Assembly: GCA_016169945.1 (NCBI GenBank)
Contig: JADLSH010000393.1
Coordinates: 10,453,501-10,517,500, forward strand
DNA length: 64,000 bases
Direction: 5' to 3'
DNA from: Trachythela sp. YZ-2020
Taxonomy: Eukaryota; Cnidaria; Anthozoa; Malacalcyonacea; Clavulariidae
The notes under the pieces were generated by a model. It had not been told where the DNA came from, searched no databases, and worked only from the letters and a program-made list of their open reading frames with translations. Made by a program: the position numbers and the translations under genes. This document shows positions 19,612 through 30,029 of this stretch, in pieces (the first letter of the stretch is position 1; each line of letters begins with the position of its first letter).

Positions 19612-19869
19612 GTCCCTATAATACAGTGTCTGGAAACGCGGCAAACTTGAAAGTTTATAGCCATGTCCGTGGGTTGATGTTGAGGGTGTACTGAGAGTGC
19701 ACGTTTTCTTTGTTTTACAAATGTTAATATTCAGCTGCACGGAGTTTATTGGCTGCTTCCTTCATTATGCTAAGAGAACAATGTGTTTACTGAGCGTGAA
19801 GGTGCACAAACACGAACAAAAACATAGAACAAAAGCTTTAGATGCGTTTCCAGACACTTTTATAGGGAC
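19612..19869. mobile_element. MITE with GTCCCTATAA termini and TA target
   Basis: Left end GTCCCTATAATACAGTGTCT and GGAAACGC; right end GCGTTTCCAGACACTTTTAT then AGGGAC. TA is present on both sides. No ORF. Confidence 0.7.
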
Positions 19870-20360
19870 TATGATAAAACAAATTAGTCATACACATTAG
19901 TAATAAGTATACCATGTATATTTTGGATATTTTTATATACAGTTTTGTGGCTTATTAGGCAGGGGTCAATCCTGGCAGGAGAATACATACTCCCACTTGT
20001 TGTACAGAGGGCAAATTCATAATAATTTACCAGATATATATATAACAATTTAATGTTTTTTTCAACAACAACAGCATAAAACATAATCACACAGCTTTTC
20101 ATAAAATATAGCCAAAATGACTCCAACGTTGGCAAGGACCTAGCCTGCTCGCAGGCTATTCAGGACCAGGTTATGACCCCTGCATGGGAACTCGCCCATC
20201 CTACAGGAAAACATTGTAATCATACATTGAAGAAAAGCCCATTCTGAAAATAGTGTTGTGCAACAGAATTATTTCTAACACCTTGATAATGCTAGATAGA
20301 ATCAATGCCGCCTAGAACTATGTGCCAAAAACAGTACATGGATTGCTCCCAAGGAAGAGT

Positions 20361-20413
20361 ACAGGGTAGACACATGAAGGGTAGACACATGAAGGGTAGA
20401 CACATGAAGGGCA
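20361..20413 (+). repeat. 15-bp tandem repeat GTAGACACATGAAGG
   Basis: Three perfect units and one partial degenerate unit (GGCAGGTACAT). The period is a multiple of three and the frame is open through it. Confidence 0.85.
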
Positions 20414-20727
20414 GGTACATTTTAGACATAACGCTTGAGACTATTTCTCACAATAGTCACACATGCTTCCCCAGTTCAATGTTGTGAACAATGTGGCTGA
20501 AACAACTTTTGGTAATTTACTAAATCACCAGTTCAACATTGACTTGGGGGAGTGGGGACTAAAGAAGCGCAACATGATTTTACAGGGAAATTATTATAAG
20601 AGGTATGCAAATTTTGTATAGAGTGAAAGGTACTCTCAACCAGTTATGTCCAAGATTGTAGTCACAGTCCAAAATTGCAAAAGATTTTGAGCATTAGCTA
20701 CAGGAAGGGTCTATTTACCAAGGGGAC

Positions 20728-21034
20728 CATGGGCTTAGCCAGACGCCCGTCCACCCGTCTTTTGGACGTGTATTTTTGAATGTGGACAGGAAAAAAGATC
20801 CTAAAACATAAACACGAAACTCTACTATTTTGTCTTTAGTAGTTAGTATATATACAACCGTACCAGCTTAAATTTTACTATTGCCATATTGCCAATCAAC
20901 AGTGAACAGTCATGCAAGTCTGCACATACTTTGACGAAGGGGAAACATAATTTTCTTGGGGATGGGCGGGGGCAGACCTACATGTAGTGCAGAACGTTTT
21001 GATAGGTAGATTGCTTATCCTGGCTAAGCCCCTG
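20728..21034. mobile_element. hAT-type non-autonomous element, perfect 8-bp TSD
   Basis: AAGGGGAC at 20720-20727 and 21035-21042. Ends CATGGGCTTAGCCAG and CTGGCTAAGCCCCTG (14 of 15 complementary). 307 bp, no transposase. Confidence 0.85.
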
Positions 21035-21639
21035 AAGGGGACTATTATACCAAGTGTTATATATGCCCCCATTTTGAAGTACTTAATCACTGGTAGAAAT
21101 CAATGGGTATGTCAAGTATGAAGCTTACAGGCTGTTCGAAGGAGCTGGACAGGCTCACCAACCACGTTCCAGCCATGTTAATAGTTTTTTAGATTGGACT
21201 TTAGTACCCAAAATTTCACGCATTGTTTCAGCTTGGACGAACTTACGAGCGCTAAATTTTGATGGTAGAAAGACAAGGACCCGTATAATTCAAGATTTTC
21301 CATGGTGATATTTGGCAAAAATATACAGTTAACTAGGAGTTACTATCGCAAGGAAAGTGTGCCTTACGCACAAACTGCATGGAAAATTCCGGAACATAAT
21401 TAGTATTAAATATTGAACTTATTGAAATTGCGAATGATACACTGTATGTATTGATTTATTCTGTTGTCAAAACGTTGAGATTACAACACTGCGACTACAA
21501 CACTATACTATTGTAAATGGTATATACTGTACAGTATTAAGCAAGATATCTGAGTGTGCTATTGTTAATGGAACTCTTGGTACGAACATCAAATGTTAAT
21601 TTACTTCAAAGTTGTCAATGGCATCTTGAATAACTAATT

Positions 21640-22096
21640 TGAAATCATAGAGGCAGTGTCTTTTAATATTTTTGTGGTGCAATTAGCTGGTTGTCTGTGT
21701 TCATAAGATATTGATAATGCATCTGCTTTAAGTCAAACATGTCCAAGATTGTTTGATATTGACTGGTAAGAGAGTTTAAGGGCTGCAACATATCAATGTT
21801 CATATCGCCTGTCAGTACGAGTAAGCCGTCCCAAGTGACTGTAATGTGAGGGCTTCTATACGATGTAGCCAGTCGAGGTGGTCGGGTTGAAGACTTTCTA
21901 GATCTTTCCTGCGTTTAAATTTAATTGATTCTCGGATGTAAGCGCCAACTCCTCCGCCTTTTATTGATTCTCGATTTCGAAAGACTGTAGTATATCCAGG
22001 TATCGCCACGTATTCGAGGAGTGCGGAGTTGTCTTTCAACCAGGTTTCACTTAATGTTATCATGTCCAACGGGTAAAAGTTAATTGTTGCTAACAA
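21640..22096 (-). pseudogene. CR1/L2-like retrotransposon endonuclease-domain fragment
   Basis: The minus frame reads LDMITLSETWL, then EYVAIPGYTTVFRNRE and GGGVGAYIRESIKFK. These are the E/T and GY....R...GGG blocks of apurinic-like endonucleases in non-LTR elements. After a frame change the plus-side segment near 21790-21830 gives TVTWDGLLVLTGDMNID, the conserved GD.N block. A deletion and stops separate the parts. No reverse transcriptase is attached. Confidence 0.8.
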
Positions 22097-22449
22097 TCAT
22101 AGATATCTATGCTAATAATACATAGATCCGCGCAAAAGACTGGGTCGAGTGAACTCTGGAGAAACCTTAGCACGCTGAATAGTGTGCTGCTTCCCTTAAT
22201 TGCAACATTTTTTTCGATATAAAACATTCTTCACTGCTCCTTATCGACTCTTTTGATTACAATATTTCTTTACTCTGTCGTATTTATATTCCTCTTGCAA
22301 CGTACTACGAAGAACATTTAGATTTGCTGCCAAAACGATATATTTTCATAGTTTATATACGAAACAACAGTATATTTTGTAGAATTTGCTTTGAGTCTTG
22401 CGAACGCATGCGCAGTGTGGTCTTAGCCACGATTTCGGACTTGCGGTGA

Positions 22450-22530
22450 TGGATTATCCCAGAGCAGAGATCCCAGACCTTTCGATTCTTCCCAAAGGAT
22501 CGCAGGCTCGGGGTACGAGATTGCATCCCC
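22450..22530 (+). repeat. Dispersed repeat flanking the GC-rich minisatellite
   Basis: Inverted relative of 16399-16462 (GGATTATCCCAGAGC, then GATCGCAGGCTCGGGGTACG and AGATTG). It lies immediately upstream of the CCGCCTCACG array. Confidence 0.6.
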
Positions 22531-22549
22531 ATATGCTAATGATGAGTGC

Positions 22550-23235
22550 GCCGCCTCAAGCCGTCTCACGCCGTCCCACGCCGTCTCACGCCGCCTCACG
22601 CCACCTCACGCCGTCTCACGCCGCCTCACGCCACCTCACGCCACCTCACGCCGCCTCACGCCACCACGCCGCCTCACGCCGCCTCACGCCGTCTCACGCC
22701 GCCTCACGCCGTCTCACGCCGCCTCACGCCGCCTCACGCCACCTCACGCCGTCTCATGCCGCCTCACGCCGCCTCACGCCGCCTCACGCCGCCTCACGCC
22801 GCCTCACGCCGCCTCACGCCGCCTCACGCCGCCTCACGCCGCCTCACGCCGCCTCACGCCGCCTCACGCCGCCTCACGCCGCCTCACGCCGCCTCACGCC
22901 GCCTCACGCCGCCTCACGCCGCCTCACGCCGCCTCACGCCGCCTCACGCCGCCTCACGCCGCCTCACGCCGCCTCTCGCCGCCTCACGCCGCCTCACGCC
23001 GCCTCACGGCGCCGCACGCCGCCTCACGCCGCCTCACGCCGCCTCACGGCGCCTCTCGCCGCTCACGCCGCCTCACGCCGCCTCACGCCGCCTCACGCCG
23101 CCTCACGCCGCCTCACGCCGCCTCACGCCGCCTCACGCCGCCTCACGCCGCCTCACGCCGCCTCACGCCGCCTCACGCCGCCTCACGCCGCCTCACGCCG
23201 CCTCACGCCGCCTCACGCCGTCTCACGCCGCCTCA
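22550..23235 (+). repeat. 10-bp GC-rich minisatellite (CCGCCTCACG)n
   Basis: About 68 units of CCGCCTCACG, with sequence variants (GTCTCACG, ACCTCACG) clustered in the first 200 bp and a near-homogeneous core from about 22750. Because 10 is not divisible by 3, each frame cycles through a 10-residue peptide (PPHAASRRLT), which keeps frames open at 22398-23282 and 22546-23391. These are products of the repeat, not genes. GC content is far above the surroundings. Confidence 0.92.
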
Positions 23236-23302
23236 AAAGAAAGGGCTCGAAAACTACCTACATTATTACTTACGGCTATTAGGTTGAAAAGGTTAAGCAT
23301 TG

Positions 23303-23499
23303 TTAAAGCCAGTTCAAACATTCCAACATCGTCCAACATTGTTGCCTGTTGCATGGTCCAACAATGTTGTACAGTACTGGATGAAAATTGAAACCTGATC
23401 CAACATCTGTTCCAACATTACGAAACGTACTGTTCAAATAGATCCAACAATAAAGGATGATGTTGGACTAACATGTTGGATTGGTTTGAACGGGCCTTA
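23303..23499. mobile_element. MITE with AGCCAGTTCAAACATTCCAAC termini
   Basis: Left AAAGCCAGTTCAAACATTCC, right TTGGTTTGAACGGGCCTT with internal repeated CCAACAT/ATGTTGG motifs. The TTAA-like left border suggests a piggyBac-type family, but the right border is degenerate. Confidence 0.55.
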
Positions 23500-23788
23500 T
23501 ATATGACGCAATGATTCCATTATTTTCGGTCAAACTTCCTGTTGTCGATTTTTCGATAGACCTCGCTTGCCCGCTAAATTCGGTTTACATGAATGTCATG
23601 AATAATGCATGTTTATAATGTTCAATACGAATATTCACTACTTCTCAAACTCAATAATTCATGAACCAAAAACAAAGAGAATCATAAGCGTGGAAGATGG
23701 TTTGAAATCAGAGGAAGAAATTACATAAATTAAGTGAACTTTCACGTCGGGTTTCTCGCAAAATACACGTTCGTTTGACAAGTAAGTT

Positions 23789-23938
23789 CAAACACTTGTA
23801 AGTCGTAAGGAGGACTTCCTCCGATTTCTAAACACCTCGAAATTCGTTAAAATATACTCGGCTTCGCCTCGTATATTCAACTCTTCTCGGTGTTTAGAAA
23901 TCGGAAGAAGTCCTCCTACTCGTGTTTGAACTATTACT
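23789..23938. repeat. Foldback palindrome
   Basis: Arms AGTTCAAACACTTGTAAG..GAGGACTTCCTCCGATTTCT and the complement ending CGTGTTTGAACT. The centre is TATACTCGGCTTCGCCTCG. Same class as 8898-9000 and 44620-44752. Confidence 0.7.
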
Positions 23939-24044
23939 TCAAAAACTCATTAATAATTCATAAGCTGTTTTGGCAAATCATGCCAACCATAATGTCACGT
24001 GAAGTGGCTTTATACCTGATAAAACTCATCTTCATTAGTATTCT

Positions 24045-24215
24045 TTGTATAAAAGCTCATCCTAATTAGTATTCTTTATATAAAGAATACTAATGAGACG
24101 TTTTGAAGCCGTTCAATAACTCGCAGTACGCGTTTTATTAGGTCTAATACCTCGCGCTGTGCGCTCGTGGTTTTAAACCTAATAAAACACTCCTGCATGC
24201 TCGTTTATTAAACGG
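24045..24215. repeat. Inverted repeats downstream of the receptor gene
   Basis: One hairpin pairs CTAATTAGTATTCTTTATAT with AAAGAATACTAATGAG. A second pairs CGTTCAATAACTCG..CGTTTTATTAGGT with ACCTAATAAAACACTCC..TTATTAAACGG around a TCGCGCTGTGCGCTCG centre. Confidence 0.6.
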
Positions 24216-24302
24216 TACTTAATCTAGCTAAAATTGCCTTGCTCATATACGAGCTTTAAAATTATTTACAGTATATGAGGTAAAGTTGCACGTGAAAAAT
24301 GT

Positions 24303-24517
24303 TTACAATGTGCCCGCTTTAGTGCGAGGTGCTTTGAAAAACACAATAAAGAATGTCAAAACAATTGTAAAGAGATAAACCCAAGCAAAGAATCGATTGA
24401 CGATGTATGCAGCAATACGCCATTCTTCCTGTCTAATACTCTCTTCTTGCTTGTTAAACACATGTTCTGTGATTCCCTTCATACCACAAGTTTCTGAACG
24501 AGATTTACGGATGGCAA
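24303..24517 (-). CDS. Cys-loop receptor exon 9 (TM4 and stop)
   Basis: Acceptor is a long pyrimidine tract ending CTTGCTAG. It encodes an amphipathic helix (HVFNKQEESIRQEEW) then TM4 (IAAYIVNRFFAWVYLFTIVL and FFIVFF), the usual end of a nicotinic subunit, stopping at TAA 24303-24305. Confidence 0.88.
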
Positions 24518-27500
24518 CTAGCAAGTGAAAGAAGAGAGAGAAAAAATGTATCAGCCATTACACTGCCTCTGAAATGTTCCGTTATTCTAACGATGAAGAT
24601 TTCACAAGCTTTTTCTTGCCAGCAATTTTGTTTCATTCAATAGATTGCAGATCACAAAAACTTGGCATGATATGAGTGTCATGATGTTAGGGAAACCTCG
24701 AGACACATACAAACGAGTACGTTTTCCTTGCCCTTGGCAATTAAGTTCCATGCTTTTACTTGCTTGACGGTCGTTTTGTACGAGCAATGAAAACTTGTCA
24801 ACGAAATTACCTGGCTTGTCTTTACTGGTCTTAACCTTTGCTTAATCTAGTGTATATATAGTTTCTCCTAGAGCGTTCGAGCTATTCGGTAAAATATCAA
24901 ACTAATTATTTCCTCCCATATTAAATACCTACCTTGTTTCCAAGTTGTACCATAAAGTTTTTGTTTAATTTTGTCCACGGAATCCTGCATACGAACCAGT
25001 TTAGCGCACCAATTGAAAACAATGACCTACAGACATGGGTATACAGTCAAAGTTTATAACTATAAGTAGACATTCTAGCTTCAGATCTGCATGTATGGGA
25101 GAGTCAGCAAGGTGATTACGTCAGTTAAAATGACGACCTATAGGCTTGTGTACAGCTTACATGGAAACTCGCGTTGACTTTTTGTATAACTATATCCAAT
25201 GTTGGCAGTGACCGCGGAAAAATTTCGGTGGGGGGACTCCCAGCCTGAGGAGGCCCTTCGACTGATCTGCGTTTTCTACACTGAGGAGGAATTTCCACTG
25301 ATCTGCGTTTTCTAGCCTGAGGAGGAACTTCCACTGATCTGCGTTTTTTACCTTGAGGACCTTACGGAAAATAGACGATTTGTCGGAAATTTTGGGCCGA
25401 ATAGGCTATAAACAGCCAAGTTTAAGTGTAAATGGGGGGAAGGGGGTGTCGGAAATTCAGGACGCTTTGCCCCACCACCGGAAAAAGTGAAAAAGTGAAT
25501 CGACTCCTGATTCCTGAAGCAACTGTTAAGCCCTGCTGCCGACCATGATTACGTGAGACATACCTTGACCCATTTCGGAATTGGAGTTGTACATGGTCTC
25601 TTGTGATAGAAACACAACATAACAGTTGACATTCCCATTGCAAGTGATACTTGAACAATAGTACATGCGTAGTACACGGCAATCATTGGATAAACTTTGG
25701 ATGTAGCTGGTACCTTTTCCTAAAATGAAAATAACATGTGACATACGTGTTGACAAAAACGCTGCGTGCTCAAGGTGAAGTTATACGAGTACTGAAATTG
25801 TGATGTACACTTAAAGCTGATTTCTAAGCGTGTTAATTAAATATGCTTTTCTTGCAAGTTGCAGCAATTTTGTTGCTCGTATATCACCTTTAAATATGCG
25901 TTCTCGTACCTGAAGCATCATAATAAGAATCGTGAACGATAGAAGAACTGTGACACCATAAGACTGTCTTTCTTGTGATTCAGGAGGTAATAACAATACA
26001 GGAACAGTGAGAACAGCGATCAATACACATGGTACAATGAAGTTCATCATGTAGTACAATGTTTGTCTTCGTAGATCAAAATAATAACGTACTGTAGAGA
26101 ATTCCTCATCACTGTACGAATATTTCACAGATCTTTCGAGAGCGCTGGTCCCTAACAATGTCCATTCGCCGTGTACTGTGTAACTAAATAAAACAAAAAT
26201 TAGCACAAGTTAAACTGAATGAAAAATGTGAGAAATAAGAGTACTGCCTACTGGTTATGATCGTGTATCCTAACAGTTCTTAAATTTTACAAAACTATTC
26301 ACCATAAACAATCCACTAAAAACAGGTGCCCAGCAATTGACATTCTTGAATTTTTATTTTGAATGTATTTTTATTTTTTCACATTCAATGAGTTATATAG
26401 TCGCCTAACAAAATCACTGTCACATAGCTTATTGGCTATTGCTCCTTGTTATTGGACTGAAAGAACGGTGACTCCATCTTTTTGCACAATTGAACAATCA
26501 ATAAACGATAAGCCGAAGTGGAAATTTCTGCAAATCCATTTTCTATAGAACATCAAAATGGCGGTTTCTTCAATAAAATGTTCCAATTATTTTATCTAGA
26601 ATAATAGAGCATCTTCACTATGGATTGAACATTGGTCACCGGAAATGTTGATGCAAGTTTCCTCAGATAATTAAATACTGATACTGGGCAATTATTAATA
26701 CCCATGTGGATTCTATACTTACACATTAACGTCTGCATAAGGATTCTTCGGTACTATCCTTAATTGTTTTGTATTATATGTTCTTGATCCAACAACCAGT
26801 TGACATGTTTGATCATCAAATGGGAAATATGTGATATCAATACTGCAAGAACTTCTGTATATGGTTTGTATCAACCAGACAACATTTCCCTGATCATCTG
26901 CTTGCAAGCGTGTCTCGATACTCCCTATTTCATCACTGCCTTCAGCCCTAAATATACAAAAATATATACAAAAAAATGGGAAAAAAGCTGGGGTATAACA
27001 AAACAAATTACCAAGGTCCATTTACTTATTTTGGAATTGTGATGCATTCGAATATAAAAGTTACTAATTTTGTATTCACCATACAGAACTTGCGAAGTGA
27101 TGAATATTAGCAGGGGAAAAATACAGCTAAAGGCTTACGTCACTGAGCTATACTATGTTAATGTACCTGTTAAGAAGACCAATGTCAGGTATCCAAACCT
27201 TATCTAGTCTGACAGTGATTCTATTCAAGTCGTTATAATCTGTTTTATTCCAACTTAAGCGTTCATCTTTCCAATACTACAAATGAAAAGAGCAGTGATG
27301 AATGACAAAGAATAATATAGAAACACAGTGAGTAAATCTTTTATAGGAAAATACGAGGGCTCTTAGTAATTGATTGTAGACCATTAAAATAGGAGTAAAC
27401 TAACGAATTTGTTAAAGGAAATAGAAATGTATTTGATTGGTAGGTTATACAACTTGTTACATATCAGGAATTACTGAAACAAATATGCAGACAAAATTTA

Positions 27501-29420
27501 CCAATCGTATCCACATGTTAGTTGTCAAAGTTTCTGTTTTTTCTTCCTGTTGAAAACAAAATGGAGTGAAATGGTGAAACAGATAGTGCATAGAAACAGT
27601 GTAGCCAGAAAGAACATTCGGATGTCATCTGTGACAATAAAATGCAAAGGAATCTGAAATGCAAAGTATTCTAAAATGCAAAACGTACAGGAGTATATTG
27701 AGGTTCGTGTTGCTGTGAATTCTAGACGATACGGAAAACGTTATGCGAGGGAATTAGAAGATGTTGAGATGGATCCTGGTTTCAAGAAGGATACTGGTAA
27801 AGATTGAAAAGATACGAAGTAAAGATGTGATTACAGAGAAAGAAAAAATATAATTCGATCTACCTTTGGGATACGACAATCGTATCGTTTAGATCGGCGT
27901 AAAAGTAAAACAACCCACATAGAAAGTATGAAATACGTTGGGATCCTTATCCTTGGGTTTCGAAAGACGAAGGAGAGTCAGTAAAGGTGGAGGTAAAGAT
28001 AAAGGGAACAGAATTTGAGGAAGACAGAAGTATAATGGATGGACTATGTAAAACAGTTTAAGTCTGCAACATTTCAATCTGTACTTGCCACTAGGATGAG
28101 TTTAATAATGGCCACATCCAGGGTAACTTCAGTAGGACCACTTTTGTTCCACGGACGAACCTCTTTACTGTAATTGCTCATCAAATGTCTTAACAAGGTT
28201 GTTTGTGATGATTCAACTAGGAGAAAAGCCACGAACTAGCAAGTTTAATAACTTATTTAGGTGTTGTTCCGCTTACATAGCTATAACATTTGAATATATT
28301 CGAAATATTTGGTATGTACATAACTTTCCACGAGTGATTTTAGTTTGATCTACTTTGAACGATTATTATAGGTAATAAAATGGTTTAGAGCGCAATTTGG
28401 AAACTAAATATACACGAGGCGTCGAGGGATGACAACGAACTAATTGTGGGAAAATTCTGGAAATCCACTTTCAGTGCTTCTCATTTAATTTTTTTTCTAG
28501 CAGGAGAACATATGCACTATCTAACAGTAACAAAGCTATAGTTCTTTGCAACTTTTTTGTTGCAATCGTCGAGTATCACAACATATATGTTGCAGCAATT
28601 GACCCAATTGTTACACAAATAGAACCTGCAACACTTCCTGCAACTGACAAAAGTGTTTCGAGACTCGACTATTGCAGGCTATTTTACACCTTGCAATTTT
28701 ACCTGCAACTTGTGTCGCAACAAAATTGCCCACAGCAAGTTGTGAAATACATTGCATATAGTGTAACATCGCCTTAAGAATCGTATACGATTATTTCTAG
28801 ATAGGCGTTAGGTATAGGCATTGCTAATCTATATATCACTAAAACAATGACGCATAAATTATATTCTTTAGTAGTGTCTGTGTGTGCAATAGATATGAAT
28901 TATTTGATATGTCAAACATTATCACTGATAATGATATATTACAATAACCTGAGAAAAACCAGTTATACATAAACTAAAAATATTGCTTTATCCTATCGGA
29001 TTGCTTTATTCTATCGACTATCGCATAAAATTGAACAAAAATATTGAAGTGCGCCAGATGGATGCGACAGTTGCCATGGCATCATGGTGTTTTGATCACA
29101 TTCGACAGTCGTATTTTCTTTTCTTACAAAACGTCTGTTCTCAAAGAAATATATCACGAAACTTTCATCCACTGCAAATATACGATTTTTAAGTTTTTGG
29201 AATTTATGCTTGGTCTTTCATGTCATTTTTTAGTCATGAAAAGCCTGGCTTTGAGTTAATGTTAGCCACCGTTACATGCAAAATAAACGAACTAATTTAG
29301 CACAGAAAAATATTAGCCTAGTAAAACATATAAAATTGACAAACCTCTTACGGAAAAATTATCCAGCAAAATAGCAAATGTTATTACGGAGAACAAACCA
29401 AATAATTTTGGAACAGCCAT
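24303..29420 (-). CDS. Cys-loop ligand-gated ion channel subunit (nicotinic-type), complete, nine exons
   Basis: Nine exons in matching phase predict 430 aa, about the size of a short nicotinic subunit. Order: hydrophobic signal peptide (1 to about 30); extracellular domain with RHLMSNYSKEVRP, LTTNMWIRL and VWIPDIGLLN; Cys-loop C158-C172 with the usual 13 residues between (FPFDDQT); TM1 about 242-264; TM2 about 272-290 (SYGVTVLLSFTILIMML) with E270 at the -1' position, as in cation channels; TM3 about 299-325; a very short M3-M4 loop of about 60 residues; TM4 about 394-420. Such subunits form pentamers gated by a neurotransmitter. The vicinal Cys pair of alpha subunits is absent and the loop B tryptophan is replaced (GSRTYN), so the ligand is unknown. 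N-glycosylation sequons NKS and NKT are present. Confidence 0.93.
24933..24984 (-). CDS. Cys-loop receptor exon 8 (M3-M4 loop)
   Basis: 52 bp encoding DSVDKIKQKLYGTTWKQ. Acceptor GTATGCAG, donor GTAGGTATT, ends in phase 1 to match exon 9. There is no homology to prove it; phase and splice sites support it. Confidence 0.6.
25242..25355 (+). repeat. ~36-bp tandem repeat, three units, in receptor intron 7
   Basis: Units read CCTGAGGAGG..CACTGATCTGCGTTTTCTA. It is open on the minus strand but lies outside the phase-consistent splice path of the receptor. Confidence 0.7.
25564..25719 (-). CDS. Cys-loop receptor exon 7 (TM3)
   Basis: Encodes EKVPATSKVYPMIAVYYACT and the rest of TM3, ending PIPKWVK. 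Acceptor TTTCATTTTAG, donor GTATGT, phase 0 at both ends. Confidence 0.9.
25910..26183 (-). CDS. Cys-loop receptor exon 6 (loop C, TM1, TM2)
   Basis: Starts with one base completing a valine, then YTVHGEW. Loop C (KYSYSDEEFSTVRYY) has no CC pair. TM1 is YYMMNFIVPCVLIAVLTVPV and TM2 follows PPESQERQS. Donor GTACGAG after CAG. Confidence 0.93.
26723..26947 (-). CDS. Cys-loop receptor exon 5 (Cys-loop)
   Basis: Encodes the GNVVW segment, the Cys-loop and the GSRTYNT loop B region. Acceptor TATATTTAG, donor GTAAGTATAG, ends in phase 2. Confidence 0.93.
27167..27276 (-). CDS. Cys-loop receptor exon 4
   Basis: Encodes YWKDERLSWNKTDYNDLNRI and then RLDKVWIPDIGLLN. Acceptor CATTTGTAG, donor GTACAT, ends in phase 2. 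The loop A tyrosine of nicotinic receptors (Y in LVLYN) is leucine here. Confidence 0.92.
27502..27546 (-). CDS. Cys-loop receptor exon 3
   Basis: 45 bp, EEKTETLTTNMWIRL, with acceptor TTTTCAACAG and donor GTAAAT. It corresponds to the short conserved nicotinic exon encoding LTTN.W (loop D tryptophan). Confidence 0.92.
28089..28235 (-). CDS. Cys-loop receptor exon 2
   Basis: Encodes the first helix and beta-1 (LLRHLMSNYSKEVRPWNKSG, then VTLDVAIIKLILV). To stay in phase with exon 1 the acceptor must be CTTGCTAG at 28236; the stronger TCTCCTAG at 28217 would break the frame. The donor is GCAAGT (GC, not GT) at 28088, which keeps the V of KLILV; a GT alternative three bases upstream has poor context. 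Confidence 0.8.
28525..28790. repeat. Degenerate TTGCAAC-rich element in receptor intron 1
   Basis: Repeated TGCAAC/GTTGCA motifs; the right part (complement TTGTTGCGACACAAGTTGCA, GGCGATGTTACAC) resembles the MITE at 49753-50003. Boundaries uncertain. Confidence 0.4.
29352..29420 (-). CDS. Cys-loop receptor exon 1 (signal peptide)
   Basis: ATG 29418-29420 begins MAVPKLFGLFSVITFAILLD, then NFS. Donor GTAAGAG. Phase 0. It is the only part with no family match; a hydrophobic leader and a good donor support it. Confidence 0.65.
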
Positions 29421-30029
29421 GTTCGACAAAAGACAGATTAAATTATTTTCTTGATGTAAGTGTGATTGAAGACATTACAGACGTACAGGTCTTTGCTACA
29501 TGTTTGAAATGCTAATTTCTGACAGGTTTTCTCTTCATGAATAAAAAATGACACGACATCCTGTTTCACCGACCACAAATTGAATTACTGATCAAACATT
29601 TAAATTGCTCGAAACGCTTGAAATGTAACAATGACGGTTTATGCTTTAGAAACGAAATGCAGAATAGATCTAAAAAGCTTTGGACGTTATTAGTAAATCT
29701 TTTCAATTTATATAGTCCTTAATGAATTTTTCAAATTGTCATACAAACGATCGAACTGATATCTCATTCAAATCATAAAGGCCCCACTGCCCCATTAGCC
29801 TGTCCCTTCTGACAAAGTAGCCGTACCTCCTGCCTCACCAAGCTTCGGAGTTACTTGCTCGGCGAGTATTGAAAACGGCCGCGAAGATATCTAAGTCTAA
29901 GAGGATAGCTCCAGTGTTCAATCTGTTATTCGTGTGGTGCAAGACAATATACAACATGCTGAATAGTTTCTATCACGACAGCAAGCTTGCAAAAGTGCAT
30001 TGTAAACTGGAGCTTCGCTAGAAAAAGAG
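29421..30029. other. Upstream region of the Cys-loop receptor gene
   Basis: AT-rich sequence without ORFs or repeats that I recognise. Contains the promoter by position only. Confidence 0.35.

Noticed and set aside
19961..20190. hAT-like element with CAGGGGTCAATCCTGG ends
   Set aside because: Inverted ends are visible but flanks (TTATTAGG and CATGGGAA) do not match.
22398..23391. Two overlapping 280-295-aa ORFs rich in HAASRRLTPP
   Set aside because: Pure products of the 10-bp CCGCCTCACG array; all forward frames give the same 10-residue cycle.
25125..25334. Minus ORF in receptor intron 7 as an extra M3-M4 loop exon
   Set aside because: It is a three-unit tandem repeat and the flanking exons already join in phase without it.
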